Assembly: GCA_963612735.1 (NCBI GenBank)
Contig: CAVDWX010000003.1
Span: 1 to 64,000 of the forward strand
Reading direction: 5' to 3'
Source of the DNA: CAVDWX01 sp963612735
GTDB lineage: Bacteria; Bacillota_I; Bacilli_A; RFN20; CAG-826
Length of the DNA: 64,000 nt
The notes under the pieces were generated by a model that was given only the letters and a program-made list of their open reading frames with translations, made no database searches and was not told the DNA's origin. Of the stretch, positions 9,412-17,877 are shown in pieces. A program made the translations under genes and the position numbers. Every line of letters begins with the position of its first letter. Within the stretch, counting starts at the first letter, position 1.

Positions 9412-10116
9412 ATGGATTCATTTGACCTCACTAGATTGGTAATTACTTCAACAATATTTGGATTAACTATAATTTATTTTATAAGTAAATTAATATTTAA
9501 AAACAATCCTTTTAACACTAAATTCATCGCTAAAACTGGCATATTTGCAGCGATTTCGATTATTTTATATATTGTTCCTTACTTTCAAGTACCTTTATTT
9601 TTCATGCCTAGTTTTTTAGAACTACACTTTGATGAAATACCGGCTTTGATAGCGGGATTTGCTTATGGACCTTTATCTGGAATAATTGTTATTTTATGCA
9701 AGACTTTAGTAAAACTTCCTATGACAAAAACATTAGGGGTTGGCGAACTAGCGGATTTTATCTATAGTGTTACTTTCGTTATCCCTGCTTCTTTAATTTA
9801 TAAAAAGAATAGAAATTTAAAAGGGGCTTTTATTGGTTTAAGTATTGGAACATTAATTCAAATTATTGTCTCTTCTTTAATTACTTCATTTATTATTTTA
9901 GATTTTTATATCGCTGTTATGGGTTTAACTAAAGAAGTAATTTTAGCGATGTGTAAGGCAGCAAATCCAAATGTCACATCATTAGGGTGGAATTTTTTAT
10001 TCTTAGTAGCTTTGCCGTTCAATTTTATTAAGGATGCAATTGTCGTTTTCTTAACACTTATTTTATATAAAAAAGTTCACACCATTATCGATAAAATTGG
10101 GCATGAAAAAAACTAG
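9412..10116 (+). CDS. ribU: RibU, riboflavin ECF transporter S component
   Basis: Membrane substrate-binding subunit that captures riboflavin and works with the shared EcfAAT module. The 234-aa protein has about six hydrophobic segments and typical RibU stretches: LELHFDEIPALIAGFAYGPL at about 65-84 and KLPMTKTLGVGELADF, where the GVGELADF motif contacts flavin. FMN riboswitch control confirms the substrate. It is convergent with a ferredoxin gene, and ribU (ypaA) also neighbours fer in Bacillus subtilis. Confidence 0.93.
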   Translation: MDSFDLTRLVITSTIFGLTIIYFISKLIFKNNPFNTKFIAKTGIFAAISIILYIVPYFQVPLFFMPSFLELHFDEIPALIAGFAYGPLSGIIVILCKTLVKLPMTKTLGVGELADFIYSVTFVIPASLIYKKNRNLKGAFIGLSIGTLIQIIVSSLITSFIILDFYIAVMGLTKEVILAMCKAANPNVTSLGWNFLFLVALPFNFIKDAIVVFLTLILYKKVHTIIDKIGHEKN

Positions 10117-10132
10117 GCGAACCTAGTTTTTT
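10105..10132. terminator. Bidirectional terminator between ribU and ferredoxin gene
   Basis: AACTAGG (10111-10117) pairs with CCTAGTT (10122-10128) around a CGAA loop. The stem is flanked by an A run on one side and a T run on the other. It can end both the plus-strand ribU transcript and the minus-strand ferredoxin transcript. Confidence 0.85.
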
Positions 10133-10140
10133 CTTTATTT

Positions 10141-10320
10141 TTACTCTTCTTCAGAGATTGCACCAACAGGGCAGACACTAACGGCTTCTTCTTCTGCTTC
10201 ACCGGATATTGGTTCAGCAATGCCATCATCACCGATTTTGAAATCATCGGGATAGGTACCTGCACAACAGCCACAAGCGATGCAAAGACTTGAATCGATT
10301 CTAACTTTTTTTCTAGCCAT
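10141..10320 (-). CDS. fer: Ferredoxin, single [4Fe-4S] type
   Basis: A 59-aa protein that reads MARKKVRIDSSLCIACGCCA at the start. C13, C16 and C19 form a CxxCxxC motif, and C50 followed by Pro (VCPVGAI) supplies the fourth ligand, as in small acidic Firmicutes ferredoxins. It is a low-potential electron carrier. The start has a perfect AAGGAGG eight bases upstream and its own consensus promoter. Convergent ribU next to fer is conserved synteny. The acidic middle (EAEEEA) and C terminus (SEEE) fit the family. Confidence 0.93.
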   Translation of the reverse strand: MARKKVRIDSSLCIACGCCAGTYPDDFKIGDDGIAEPISGEAEEEAVSVCPVGAISEEE

Positions 10321-10351
10321 CGTAATTTACCTCCTTAGGTTTTATGGAAAA

Positions 10352-10380
10352 ATTATAAATGCAGTTAGGCTTATTTGCAA
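10352..10380 (-). promoter_or_regulatory. Promoter of the ferredoxin gene
   Basis: On the minus strand TTGCAA (10375-10380) is followed by exactly 17 bp and a perfect TATAAT (complement of 10352-10357), about 30 bases before the start codon. Confidence 0.75.
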
Positions 10381-10407
10381 TAAGTAATGAGATATTCTAA
10401 CTAACCT

Positions 10408-10437
10408 TTGCATTACAACTTCTAATTATATTAGAAT
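10408..10437 (+). promoter_or_regulatory. Promoter for the 10456 gene and cmk-der-gpsA
   Basis: TTGCAT (10408-10413) is followed after 18 bp by TAGAAT (10432-10437), just before the SD GAGGAAG at 10447-10453. It is divergent from the ferredoxin promoter. Confidence 0.5.
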
Positions 10438-10455
10438 AATCCGTAAGAGGAAGTT

Positions 10456-10758
10456 ATGCCGACAACGAGGGTTCAAAAGTATAAAAGTTATCGAAATTCA
10501 TTAATCAAAGAAGATGCCCCTGTTTTAGAAACCCCCGTTACTAACTCCACTGCCAATAATAAAGAAAAGAAATTTGAATCAACTACTTCCACTCTTCCAT
10601 TAGACGAAGTTATCAGTGCCGCTAATGAAGAGAAGGAAGAAGATGCTTTTGTTAAAAGAAGAAGACGCATTCGCTATATTAAAATTGCATCGCTTGCATT
10701 TGTTATACTTGTCATTATTACTTTGATTGTTATATTAGGTATTTATTTATTTAAATAG
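10456..10758 (+). CDS. Small single-pass membrane protein, function unknown
   Basis: I do not recognise a family. The 100-aa protein has a charged, low-complexity N-terminal part (residues 1-70, rich in Lys, Glu, Thr and Ser), a basic KRRRRIR patch at about 72-78, and one C-terminal membrane helix at about 80-98 ending in LFK. The basic patch before the helix suggests the N terminus is cytoplasmic. It has a GAGGAAG SD and lies 11 bases before cmk, so it is probably co-transcribed with it. Confidence 0.7.
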   Translation: MPTTRVQKYKSYRNSLIKEDAPVLETPVTNSTANNKEKKFESTTSTLPLDEVISAANEEKEEDAFVKRRRRIRYIKIASLAFVILVIITLIVILGIYLFK

Positions 10759-10769
10759 GAGGTTTCATC

Positions 10770-11447
10770 ATGTTCATCACTATTGCCATAGATGGTCCAG
10801 CTGCAGCAGGTAAATCAACCGTAGCTAAAAAGGTCGCTGAAATTAAAGGATTTATATATATTGATACTGGCGCAATGTATCGTGCTTTTACTTGGTACTG
10901 TCTAAAAAAAGGAGTTGATTGTCAGGATGAACTTTCTTGTATTCAGTTAATTCCTGAAGTCAGGATAGATTTAAAACCAGGCCACCTTATATTTTGCAAT
11001 GGCATCGATGTTACTAAAGAAATTAGAACATTAGAAGTTTCCGCTAATGTCTCTTATATTGCTTCTTATAAGGACATTCGTTTAGCTCTTGTTGACCAAC
11101 AACGAGAGATGGCAAATCATGGTTCTGTCGTGATGGATGGTCGAGATATAGGAACCTATGTTTTGCCTAATGCTGATGTGAAAATTTATCAGATTGCTAG
11201 TGTTGAAACTCGAGCGGTTCGTCGCTATGAAGAAAATCTTTCTAAAGGGATTGAATGTACATTAGAAGAAATAGAAGCTGATGTAAGAAAAAGAGATTAT
11301 ATCGATTCACACCGAGATTTTGCTCCACTTAAACCCGCTCCTGATGCTGTTTGGTTAGATACCTCCTTCATGAGCGTCGATGAAGTTGTGGAAGCTGTTC
11401 TTGATATAATTGATAAGAAGATAAAAGAAAAGGAACAAAATGTCTAA
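10770..11447 (+). CDS. cmk: Cytidylate kinase
   Basis: Phosphorylates CMP and dCMP in pyrimidine nucleotide metabolism. The 225-aa length is standard. The P-loop IDGPAAAGKSTVAK is at about 6-19, YIDTGAMYRAFTW follows, and MDGRDIGTYVLPNADVKIY is the family signature. The SD is AGGAGG ten bases upstream. It overlaps der by eight bases, as in the conserved cmk-der-gpsA-hup block. Confidence 0.96.
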   Translation: MFITIAIDGPAAAGKSTVAKKVAEIKGFIYIDTGAMYRAFTWYCLKKGVDCQDELSCIQLIPEVRIDLKPGHLIFCNGIDVTKEIRTLEVSANVSYIASYKDIRLALVDQQREMANHGSVVMDGRDIGTYVLPNADVKIYQIASVETRAVRRYEENLSKGIECTLEEIEADVRKRDYIDSHRDFAPLKPAPDAVWLDTSFMSVDEVVEAVLDIIDKKIKEKEQNV

Positions 11448-12753
11448 AGGTATAGTTGCAATTATTGGCTCCCCTAACGTTGGCAAATCTACTATCTTTA
11501 ATCGTATGGTTGGAGATAGACGAGCGATAGTGGATGATGAAGCTGGTATTACTCGTGACCGTTTATACGCTAAATGTACATGGCTTGGTCATACTTTTTC
11601 GCTTATTGATACTGGTGGAATAGAACTAAAAAACAAACCGTTTCAGGAACAAATTAGAGTTCAAGCTGAAATAGCTATCGATGAAGCGGATATCATTATT
11701 TTTGTCACTGATGGACAAGTTGGTGTCAGTAAAGATGATATGATGGTCGCTAAAATGCTTTACAAAGTTAATAAGCCAATCATCTTAGCGGTTAATAAAA
11801 TTGACGAAGGTTATCATCAAGCCGATATCCAAGAATTTTATTCATTGGGCTTAGGCCATCCTTATGCAGTATCGGGGGCACACGGAATTGGCATTGGTGA
11901 TATTTTAAATGAAATTATAATTAATCTTCCTAAAGGTGAAGAAGATATTAAAGAAGACGTTATCACTTTCTCTCTAGTGGGGAGACCAAATGTTGGTAAA
12001 TCTTCTTTAGTAAACGCTATATTAAATGAAAATAGAGTGATAGTATCAGATATTTCTGGGACTACTCGTGATTCAATTGATACCCCTTTTGAAAAAGATG
12101 GAACTCATTATGTGGTCATCGATACCGCTGGATTAAAAAAGCGCGGAAAGATATATGAATCAATCGATAAATATTCTGCGATTAGAGCTTTGAAAGCGAT
12201 TGAAAGAAGTGAAATTGTTTTGCTCGTAATTGATGGAAATCAAGGAATTATTGATCAAGATAAACATGTCATCAGTTACGCTATTGAACTACATAAAGCC
12301 ATCATAATTGTTGTTAATAAATGGGATTTAGTGAATAAAGAAACGAATACGATGTCGGATTTTAGCAAAAAAATTAAAGATGAATATAAATTTCTAGATT
12401 ATGCTCCAATTGTATTTGTTTCCGCTAAAACAAGATCAAGAATTGAAACTTTATTCGATGCTTTAAAGCAAGTTCACTCTGCCTATTATACTAGAATAAA
12501 GACTTCCTTACTTAACGACGTCTTACAAGATGCTCAACTTATGAATCAAGCTCCTAATTTTAATGGTGGAAGATTAAAGATATATTATGGTTCACAAGTT
12601 GCTAGTGCTCCTCCTACTTTTGTCTTATTTGTTAATGATCCTGATTACATGCATTTTTCATACAAACGATATATTGAAAATAGGTTAAGAGATACTTTTA
12701 ATTTTGAAGGTACTCCTATTAATATACAAACGCGTGAAAGGAAACAAAAATGA
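11440..12753 (+). CDS. der: Der (EngA), double-domain GTPase for 50S assembly
   Basis: Essential GTPase with two tandem G domains that assists large-subunit maturation. The 437-aa protein has G1 motifs GSPNVGKST near residue 10 and GRPNVGKSS near 185, with DTGG/DTAG, NKID and NKWD motifs for each domain, and the C-terminal KH-like domain ending NIQTRERK. Start and stop overlap with cmk and gpsA (ATGA), indicating translational coupling. Confidence 0.97.
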   Translation: MSKGIVAIIGSPNVGKSTIFNRMVGDRRAIVDDEAGITRDRLYAKCTWLGHTFSLIDTGGIELKNKPFQEQIRVQAEIAIDEADIIIFVTDGQVGVSKDDMMVAKMLYKVNKPIILAVNKIDEGYHQADIQEFYSLGLGHPYAVSGAHGIGIGDILNEIIINLPKGEEDIKEDVITFSLVGRPNVGKSSLVNAILNENRVIVSDISGTTRDSIDTPFEKDGTHYVVIDTAGLKKRGKIYESIDKYSAIRALKAIERSEIVLLVIDGNQGIIDQDKHVISYAIELHKAIIIVVNKWDLVNKETNTMSDFSKKIKDEYKFLDYAPIVFVSAKTRSRIETLFDALKQVHSAYYTRIKTSLLNDVLQDAQLMNQAPNFNGGRLKIYYGSQVASAPPTFVLFVNDPDYMHFSYKRYIENRLRDTFNFEGTPINIQTRERKQK

Positions 12754-13754
12754 AGATTGGAATAATCGGTTCTGGAACATGGGGAACAGCACTCGGACAA
12801 GTCTTAGATGATAATGGACATCAAGTTATAATTTATGGCAATAATCCTGGTCAAATAAATGACATTAACGTCAATCACCAAAATTCATTTTATTTTAAAG
12901 ATATTAAACTCTCTTCAAGTATTAAAGCGACTTTAATTTTAAAGGACGCTATTGAAGATGCTGATGCTATTTTATTAGTGGTTCCAACAGCCGCTATGCG
13001 AGATGTTTTAAATGAAATAGTTCCATTTTTGCATAGTAAAAAAATATTTATCAATGCCGCTAAAGGATTTGATCCATCTTCTAATAAACGGATGTCTGAA
13101 TTAATTAGAGAAGTTATTCCAGAGCGGTTTAGATATCCAATAGTCACTATTGCTGGGCCGAGTCATGCTGAAGAAGTTATCATTCGTGATTTGACTTGCG
13201 TTGCCTCAATTAGTTTAGATGAAGATGTCGCCTTAAAAGTAGCTAAACTATTTTCTAATAATTACTTTAGAGTCTATTTCAATAATGATGAAATTGGGAG
13301 CGAAATAGGAGTGGCTATGAAAAATTCTATCGCTATTTGTTCAGGTATACTTGAAGGGCTTAAATATGGTGATAATTCTAGAGCTGCATTGTGCACTCGT
13401 GGGTTAGCGGAAATATCACGCTTTGGAGTGGCATTAGGGGCTAATCCCAGTACTTATTTAGGATTGACTGGACTTGGTGATTTAGTGGTCACTTGCTATT
13501 CAAAACATTCTCGCAATTTTATGGCGGGTTATCAAATTGGTTTAGCAAATTCCGCTATTGAGTTTTTAAAAAACAATACGAAGACAGTGGAAGGAATTAG
13601 AACGACTAAAACAATATATGAAAAAGGTAAGGAACTTGGAATTGAGCTTCCTTTAATAAATTGTTTGTATCAAATTTTATTTAATGAGAAAAAACCGACG
13701 GATGTTATACCATATTTAATGGCTAGGCCATTAAAAAACGAGATGGAAAAGTAA
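12750..13754 (+). CDS. gpsA: Glycerol-3-phosphate dehydrogenase [NAD(P)+]
   Basis: Makes sn-glycerol-3-phosphate from dihydroxyacetone phosphate for phospholipid synthesis. Of 334 aa, GIIGSGTWGTALGQVL is the Rossmann loop, AAKGF and AGPSHAEEV follow, and GVAMKNSIAICSGI contains the catalytic lysine. TRGLAEISR and GLTGLGDLVVTC are diagnostic. It overlaps der by four bases. PgsA, which uses this product, is encoded later in the window. Confidence 0.96.
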   Translation: MKIGIIGSGTWGTALGQVLDDNGHQVIIYGNNPGQINDINVNHQNSFYFKDIKLSSSIKATLILKDAIEDADAILLVVPTAAMRDVLNEIVPFLHSKKIFINAAKGFDPSSNKRMSELIREVIPERFRYPIVTIAGPSHAEEVIIRDLTCVASISLDEDVALKVAKLFSNNYFRVYFNNDEIGSEIGVAMKNSIAICSGILEGLKYGDNSRAALCTRGLAEISRFGVALGANPSTYLGLTGLGDLVVTCYSKHSRNFMAGYQIGLANSAIEFLKNNTKTVEGIRTTKTIYEKGKELGIELPLINCLYQILFNEKKPTDVIPYLMARPLKNEMEK

Positions 13755-13757
13755 TAT

Positions 13758-13783
13758 TTGTTTTTTTAGAAATGTGCTATAAT
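13758..13783 (+). promoter_or_regulatory. Extended -10 promoter of hup
   Basis: A perfect TATAAT (13778-13783) is preceded by TG at 13775-13776, the extended -10 form. No good -35 exists at normal spacing. It gives HU its own transcript in addition to readthrough from gpsA. Confidence 0.6.
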
Positions 13784-13808
13784 ATCAATAACGGAGGACA
13801 CAATAGTC

Positions 13809-14093
13809 ATGAAAAAACTTAACAAAAGAGATTTAATTGAACTCGTTGCTGAAGAAGCTTCTTTAAGCAAGAAAGATGCTAGAGATGCGGTTGAAACCAC
13901 TTTCGAATTAATCGAAAAAGCGTTACTCGAAGGTACCGAAGTCACCATTACTAATTTTGGTGTCTTTACTCCAAAAACACGCGAAGCGAGAGATGGTACA
14001 CATCCACGCAAACACACACGCATTCAAATTGCTCCAAAACGTTCTGTTTCATTCAGATTGTCTAAAAATTTAAAAGCCGATTTGAATAAATAA
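13809..14093 (+). CDS. hup: HU DNA-binding protein
   Basis: Small histone-like dimer that bends DNA and compacts the nucleoid. The 94-aa protein has the N-terminal helices (MKKLNKRDLIELVAEEASLS) and the core VTITNFGVFTPKTREARDGT, followed by a beta arm with the HPRKHTRIQI stretch instead of the commoner NPRTGE form. The SD is CGGAGG at 13792-13797. HU after gpsA is the same order as in Bacillus. Confidence 0.95.
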   Translation: MKKLNKRDLIELVAEEASLSKKDARDAVETTFELIEKALLEGTEVTITNFGVFTPKTREARDGTHPRKHTRIQIAPKRSVSFRLSKNLKADLNK

Positions 14094-14104
14094 GGCAATT
14101 AAAT

Positions 14105-14138
14105 AATAAAAGAGTGGTGATAAAGCCATTCTTTTATT
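14105..14138 (+). terminator. Hairpin terminator after hup abutting the next start
   Basis: A 13-bp stem (14105-14117 with 14126-14138, one G-T pair) has a T-rich 3' arm. It ends exactly where the ATG of the next gene begins, so it may both limit readthrough from hup and affect initiation of the nucleotidyltransferase gene, which has no clear SD of its own. Confidence 0.55.
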
Positions 14139-14837
14139 ATGCTTATCGATATGAAAAAACAAATTGAGCAATATCTTAAACTAGTTACGTTATTTAAAAA
14201 TCATGGCTATAATCTTTTTTTAGCGGGCGGATCAGTTCGCGATTTTTTATTAAATTTGCCTTTAAATGATATTGACTTAGCTACTGAAGCAACGCCTGTT
14301 GATATTCAATCTTTTCTTCAGAAAGGAGATTATACTTTTTCTAAATATGGTGTTGTTAAATTAGAGATAAAAAATGTGGCTAAGTTTGATATTGTGACTT
14401 TTAGAAAAGAATGTAGATATAAAGATTATCGTCACCCAAGCAAGATTAAATTTATTAAAGATATACAAGTTGATTCTAGACGAAGAGACTTTACTATCAA
14501 TGCAATGTATCTAGACGAACGATTTAAACTCATCGATTTTTATAATGGGCATAAGGATTTAGAAGATAAAGTGATTCGAACAGTTGGCAAGGCTTCTAAA
14601 CGTATCAAAGAAGACCCTCTTCGCATTCTTAGAGCCTTAAGATTTTGTTTGGTGTATGGATTTTCTTTAGATGATGAATTAACAAAAGCTATTAAAAAAT
14701 ATTCATATCTTCTAGAAAAAATAAACCCAGAGAAAATAAAAGAAGAATTAAGAAAAATACATAGCTATGATGAAAATATAAAAGTAACATTATTTTCTGA
14801 TTTTGGTCTCAAATATCTTTTAGATATGGTAAACTAG
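14139..14837 (+). CDS. Short class II tRNA nucleotidyltransferase / poly(A) polymerase-like protein
   Basis: Belongs to the CCA-adding enzyme / poly(A) polymerase family. The head domain is intact: LFLAGGSVRDFLL at about 27-39, the metal-binding DIDLAT, and DSRRRDFTINAMY; the neck follows with EDPLRILRALRF. The protein stops at 232 aa just after this, whereas family members are usually near 400, so the body and tail domains that grip tRNA are missing. No frameshift is visible because dnaD starts four bases after the stop. An ATG at 14151 is an alternative start. CCA addition or repair is plausible, but poly(A) or other activity cannot be excluded. Confidence 0.8.
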   Translation: MLIDMKKQIEQYLKLVTLFKNHGYNLFLAGGSVRDFLLNLPLNDIDLATEATPVDIQSFLQKGDYTFSKYGVVKLEIKNVAKFDIVTFRKECRYKDYRHPSKIKFIKDIQVDSRRRDFTINAMYLDERFKLIDFYNGHKDLEDKVIRTVGKASKRIKEDPLRILRALRFCLVYGFSLDDELTKAIKKYSYLLEKINPEKIKEELRKIHSYDENIKVTLFSDFGLKYLLDMVN

Positions 14838-14841
14838 ATTC

Positions 14842-15486
14842 ATGATTACAGAAGCCCTTGATTTTAGATTCTTACTTATTGAAAATTACAAAAAATTGAA
14901 GCTTAATGAAGAACAGTTGGCTACTATTTTTGTTATTGATCATCTCATTTCTCAAGGGAATCCTTTTGTTAATGCTGATTTATTATCTTTAAAGATGACA
15001 TTAGATTTAAAAACGATTGATAAAATTCTTTCTTTCTTGTTGGAAAAAGGCTATATCAATTATGTTACTAAAGGAAAAAAGACTATTACAACTTTAGACC
15101 CTTTAAAGAAATTACTATTTCGTGAATTTCAACTGACTTTAAATAAAGAAGAAGAGATGGAAAATTCGATAGATATTGATAATTCCATTCATAATATTTA
15201 TAAAACTTTTGAAGAATTCTTATTACGACCTCTTTCTCCTGCTGAATTTTCTAAGATTAGGGAATGGGTATCTTTTGGTTATACCGATGATATGATTATC
15301 AATGCTTTAAAAGAAGCGATATCAAAAGGGAAGAAGAATTTTTCCACAATTGATAAAATTTTATTAAATATGATGGCACGTGAAGATAAAGAAAACGAAG
15401 GCCACACTCCTATAAATGAAGCCTGGGATCACAATTTAGAAGAAACCATTCGAATCGCTAAAACTCCTTGGGTTAAAAAGAAATAA
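14842..15486 (+). CDS. dnaD: DnaD, replication initiation/restart primosome protein
   Basis: DnaD remodels DNA during DnaA- and PriA-dependent helicase loading. The 214-aa protein has an N-terminal winged-helix DDBH1 domain (about 15-95) and a C-terminal DDBH2 domain (PLSPAEFSKIREWVSFGYTD at about 134-153, then INALKEAISKGKKNFSTIDKIL). It overlaps nth by one base, matching the dnaD-nth pair of Bacillus. Confidence 0.92.
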   Translation: MITEALDFRFLLIENYKKLKLNEEQLATIFVIDHLISQGNPFVNADLLSLKMTLDLKTIDKILSFLLEKGYINYVTKGKKTITTLDPLKKLLFREFQLTLNKEEEMENSIDIDNSIHNIYKTFEEFLLRPLSPAEFSKIREWVSFGYTDDMIINALKEAISKGKKNFSTIDKILLNMMAREDKENEGHTPINEAWDHNLEETIRIAKTPWVKKK

Positions 15487-16115
15487 TGAACAATAAATGC
15501 TCATCGATAATTGCTTTTTTAGATGAAACTTTTCCTCATGCTCACTGTGAACTCAATTATTCCAAAGATTACGAACTCGCTCTAGCGGTCATCTTATCTG
15601 CTCAAACAACTGATAAAGCTGTCAATAATGTTACTAAATTTTTATTCGATAAATACAAAACAATTTCCGAATTAGCTAATGCTGATGTTGATTATGTAGC
15701 TGATATTATTCATTCATTAGGCATGTATCGAATTAAAGCTAAAAATATCGTTTTATTTGCTCAACAGTTGTTATTTAAATTTAATGGTGTCTTACCATCT
15801 AATGTTGAAGATCTCACCTCTTTGACAGGTGTTGGCAATAAGTCTGCTTCAGTTATTAGAATTGAAGTATTTAAGATTGATGATTTTCCTGTTGATACTC
15901 ATATAAAAAGAATTTCTCATTTTCTTGGTTTGAGTAAGAGTAATAGTCCAGATAAGATAAGTGTGGATTTAAAAAAGTTATTTCCAAAAGAAAAATGGAT
16001 TAAGCTTCATCATCAATTAATCTTCTTTGGTAGAACAATTTGTAAAGCTAAAAATCCAGGATGTGAAAATTGTAAATTACATGAGTTTTGCACTAAATTT
16101 AAGAAAAATAACTAA
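15486..16115 (+). CDS. nth: Endonuclease III (Nth), base-excision repair glycosylase
   Basis: Removes oxidised pyrimidines and cuts at abasic sites. The 209-aa protein has the helix-hairpin-helix LTGVGNKSASVI with the catalytic lysine, then the catalytic aspartate in PVDTHIKRISH. The C-terminal CKAKNPGCENCKLHEFC supplies four cysteines for the [4Fe-4S] cluster, whose assembly would use the suf genes. It is convergent with recU, with a four-base overlap of the 3' ends. Confidence 0.95.
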   Translation: MNNKCSSIIAFLDETFPHAHCELNYSKDYELALAVILSAQTTDKAVNNVTKFLFDKYKTISELANADVDYVADIIHSLGMYRIKAKNIVLFAQQLLFKFNGVLPSNVEDLTSLTGVGNKSASVIRIEVFKIDDFPVDTHIKRISHFLGLSKSNSPDKISVDLKKLFPKEKWIKLHHQLIFFGRTICKAKNPGCENCKLHEFCTKFKKNN

Positions 16116-16693
16116 GAATTAAAGTATTTTTGATTAACTGCTTTTATAAAGTCAAGTCGCGGATTATAGCCGACTTCTATTTCAATTCCATTATCTTTAA
16201 AACATTGTAATGGTATCGATTTTCTTTCCCCATTTTCATAAAAGTTAATGACATAACTTGCATCTAATAAATAAATTTTATCTATAGTTTGAAATTCAAC
16301 AATGAAGAAAGCTATACCACCATGTTCAATTACCTTTTTAAGATGATTGATTTGATGGGGATAGATATTCGATAGAGGGAAAGAAGCTCTATTTTTAGTG
16401 TTCTTTGCTTCAAAGTCGATATATTTGCCTTTATAAACTCCGTTATAGTCAGTGGTGGATTGTTTTTCAAAGTAGGCATCAATAATCCTAGCTCCTCTAG
16501 AATAATCAACTTTTACAACATTGATTGGAGTTGGCCTTTTCGTAATAAGAGCAATATTCTCATTTAAATAATATTCATTAGAAATATTGATATCTTCTTC
16601 AAGATTCATCCCTCGATTAGACGCAGATACAATTGTCTTTTTCTTGGGCTTATCATCTTTTTTATAAATTTCTCCATTTGGATATTTAATCAT
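16112..16693 (-). CDS. recU: RecU, Holliday junction resolvase
   Basis: Cuts Holliday junctions in recombinational repair in Firmicutes. The 193-aa length and sequence fit: SNRGMNLEEDINISNEYYL at about 25-43, KRPTPINVVKVDYSRGARII, STTDYNGVYKGKYIDFEAKN with the nuclease Asp/Glu/Lys residues, and FPLSNIYPHQINHL. In Bacillus recU lies with ponA between nth and gpsB; ponA is absent here. It overlaps the upstream exonuclease gene by four bases (ATGA). Confidence 0.95.
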   Translation of the reverse strand: MIKYPNGEIYKKDDKPKKKTIVSASNRGMNLEEDINISNEYYLNENIALITKRPTPINVVKVDYSRGARIIDAYFEKQSTTDYNGVYKGKYIDFEAKNTKNRASFPLSNIYPHQINHLKKVIEHGGIAFFIVEFQTIDKIYLLDASYVINFYENGERKSIPLQCFKDNGIEIEVGYNPRLDFIKAVNQKYFNS

Positions 16694-17418
16694 TTTAAAT
16701 AATCCTTTACGTAATTTATGTATTGCTCATACGTGACATCTTTTCCGTTAGATAGAGCACTGATTGTTTTTCTAATTGGCTCGGGCAGATTTTGACATTT
16801 TGTTAATGCTTTAAGATATTCTTTAAGGACAATATCTTTTTTTGTAAGAAATGCTTGATATAAATTGGCTAAATTAACTGCATCCACGAGCGGGTCATGA
16901 GCTTTGCCTTCTTCCTTTATATTAAATATTTCTAGATAGTGGACAAGGGAAATACTATTACTTCCATTTTCCGCTTTGATGAATTCAGATAAGATTGCTT
17001 GAAAATCACAATAATTAGTTTGAATTTGGTGTGTGACTTGTTTTGGATATTTGATGTTATAAGCAATGGATTGATTGAGCATTTTTAAATCATTATTTCC
17101 AAATGTCATAAATGTACATTTTTTAAAGGCTGCTCCACAATATTTTTTTAATTCCAACATAGCGTCATTAAATAAAATGCCTTCTTTTGAGATGGTGGTA
17201 CTATCAATGCCAGTTAAATTCGTGACATACGTTCCTATCGCATTTTTTGGAATGACATATCTTTTGATTGGAGCTTTTCGTTTAACTATTAATCCCTTTT
17301 TATCAAGTTTTACTAAAACTGCCCCATAAGCAATGATTTCATGGGAGTATTGGCAACCTTCAAAATCGATGAATAGTATGTAATGGTGTCCTTTTAATAT
17401 TCGATCAATTTTCTTCAT
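16690..17418 (-). CDS. DEDD-family 3'-5' exonuclease-like protein (KapD-like)
   Basis: A 242-aa protein of the RNase H-like DnaQ fold. The first metal motif is FIDFEG (DxE) near residue 18. The last acidic residues are in HDPLVDAVNLANLY near 178-191, matching the HxAxxD motif of DEDDh exonucleases. Substrate is unknown; RNA trimming or DNA repair are both possible. Translational coupling to recU suggests a repair role. It is divergent from gpsB and has a weak SD. Confidence 0.75.
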   Translation of the reverse strand: MKKIDRILKGHHYILFIDFEGCQYSHEIIAYGAVLVKLDKKGLIVKRKAPIKRYVIPKNAIGTYVTNLTGIDSTTISKEGILFNDAMLELKKYCGAAFKKCTFMTFGNNDLKMLNQSIAYNIKYPKQVTHQIQTNYCDFQAILSEFIKAENGSNSISLVHYLEIFNIKEEGKAHDPLVDAVNLANLYQAFLTKKDIVLKEYLKALTKCQNLPEPIRKTISALSNGKDVTYEQYINYVKDYLK

Positions 17419-17469
17419 AAATCATTACAATAATATCATTTAATACCCTTTTTTCCTAGTGAAAAAAGA

Positions 17470-17498
17470 TTGAAACAATCATACTCGTATACTACTAT
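17470..17498 (+). promoter_or_regulatory. Promoter of gpsB
   Basis: TTGAAA (17470-17475) is followed after 17 bp by TACTAT (17493-17498). It may also drive rnpB, although a separate promoter is possible. Confidence 0.5.
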
Positions 17499-17514
17499 AT
17501 TAAAGAGGTCTCTA

Positions 17515-17874
17515 ATGATTAAATTAAAGCTCACTTCTTCTCAAATATTGGACCAAGTTTTTCCTGGCAAACCACGTGGCTATGATCCGCTTTCGGTTGA
17601 CCAATATTTAGATAGAATTATTCAAGATTATGTCACTGTTGAAAGTAACGTCTTGATGATGAAAAAGGAAGTTGATGATTTAATTGCAAAAATTAAAGAT
17701 CTCGAAAAAGAAAAGCGCAATCTCGAAATTGAGCTAGGCAAATATAAAAGTCGTTTTGCCAATATCAAAGAAACTGATAATGTTAATTCCGATAATATGA
17801 ATTTGCTCAAGAAGATTAATGCTTATGAAAGATTTCTTTTTCAACACGGATTTAATCCTAATGATATTATTTAA
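17515..17874 (+). CDS. gpsB: GpsB, DivIVA-like cell-division regulator
   Basis: Cytosolic coiled-coil hexamer that links peptidoglycan synthases and division. The start at 17515 follows AAGAGG (17503-17508); a longer frame would begin within the promoter. Of 119 aa, residues 1-65 form the membrane/PBP-binding domain (LTSSQILDQVFPGKPRGYDP then VDQYLDRIIQDY), followed by a coiled coil and a short C-terminal trimerising region. It is directly upstream of rnpB, as in Bacillus. Confidence 0.92.
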   Translation: MIKLKLTSSQILDQVFPGKPRGYDPLSVDQYLDRIIQDYVTVESNVLMMKKEVDDLIAKIKDLEKEKRNLEIELGKYKSRFANIKETDNVNSDNMNLLKKINAYERFLFQHGFNPNDII

Positions 17875-17877
17875 AAC

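Noticed and set aside
17470..17514. Upstream extension of gpsB (extra 15 residues)
   Set aside because: The extension covers the likely promoter and has no SD; the ATG at 17515 has AAGAGG at six-base spacing and matches the family start.
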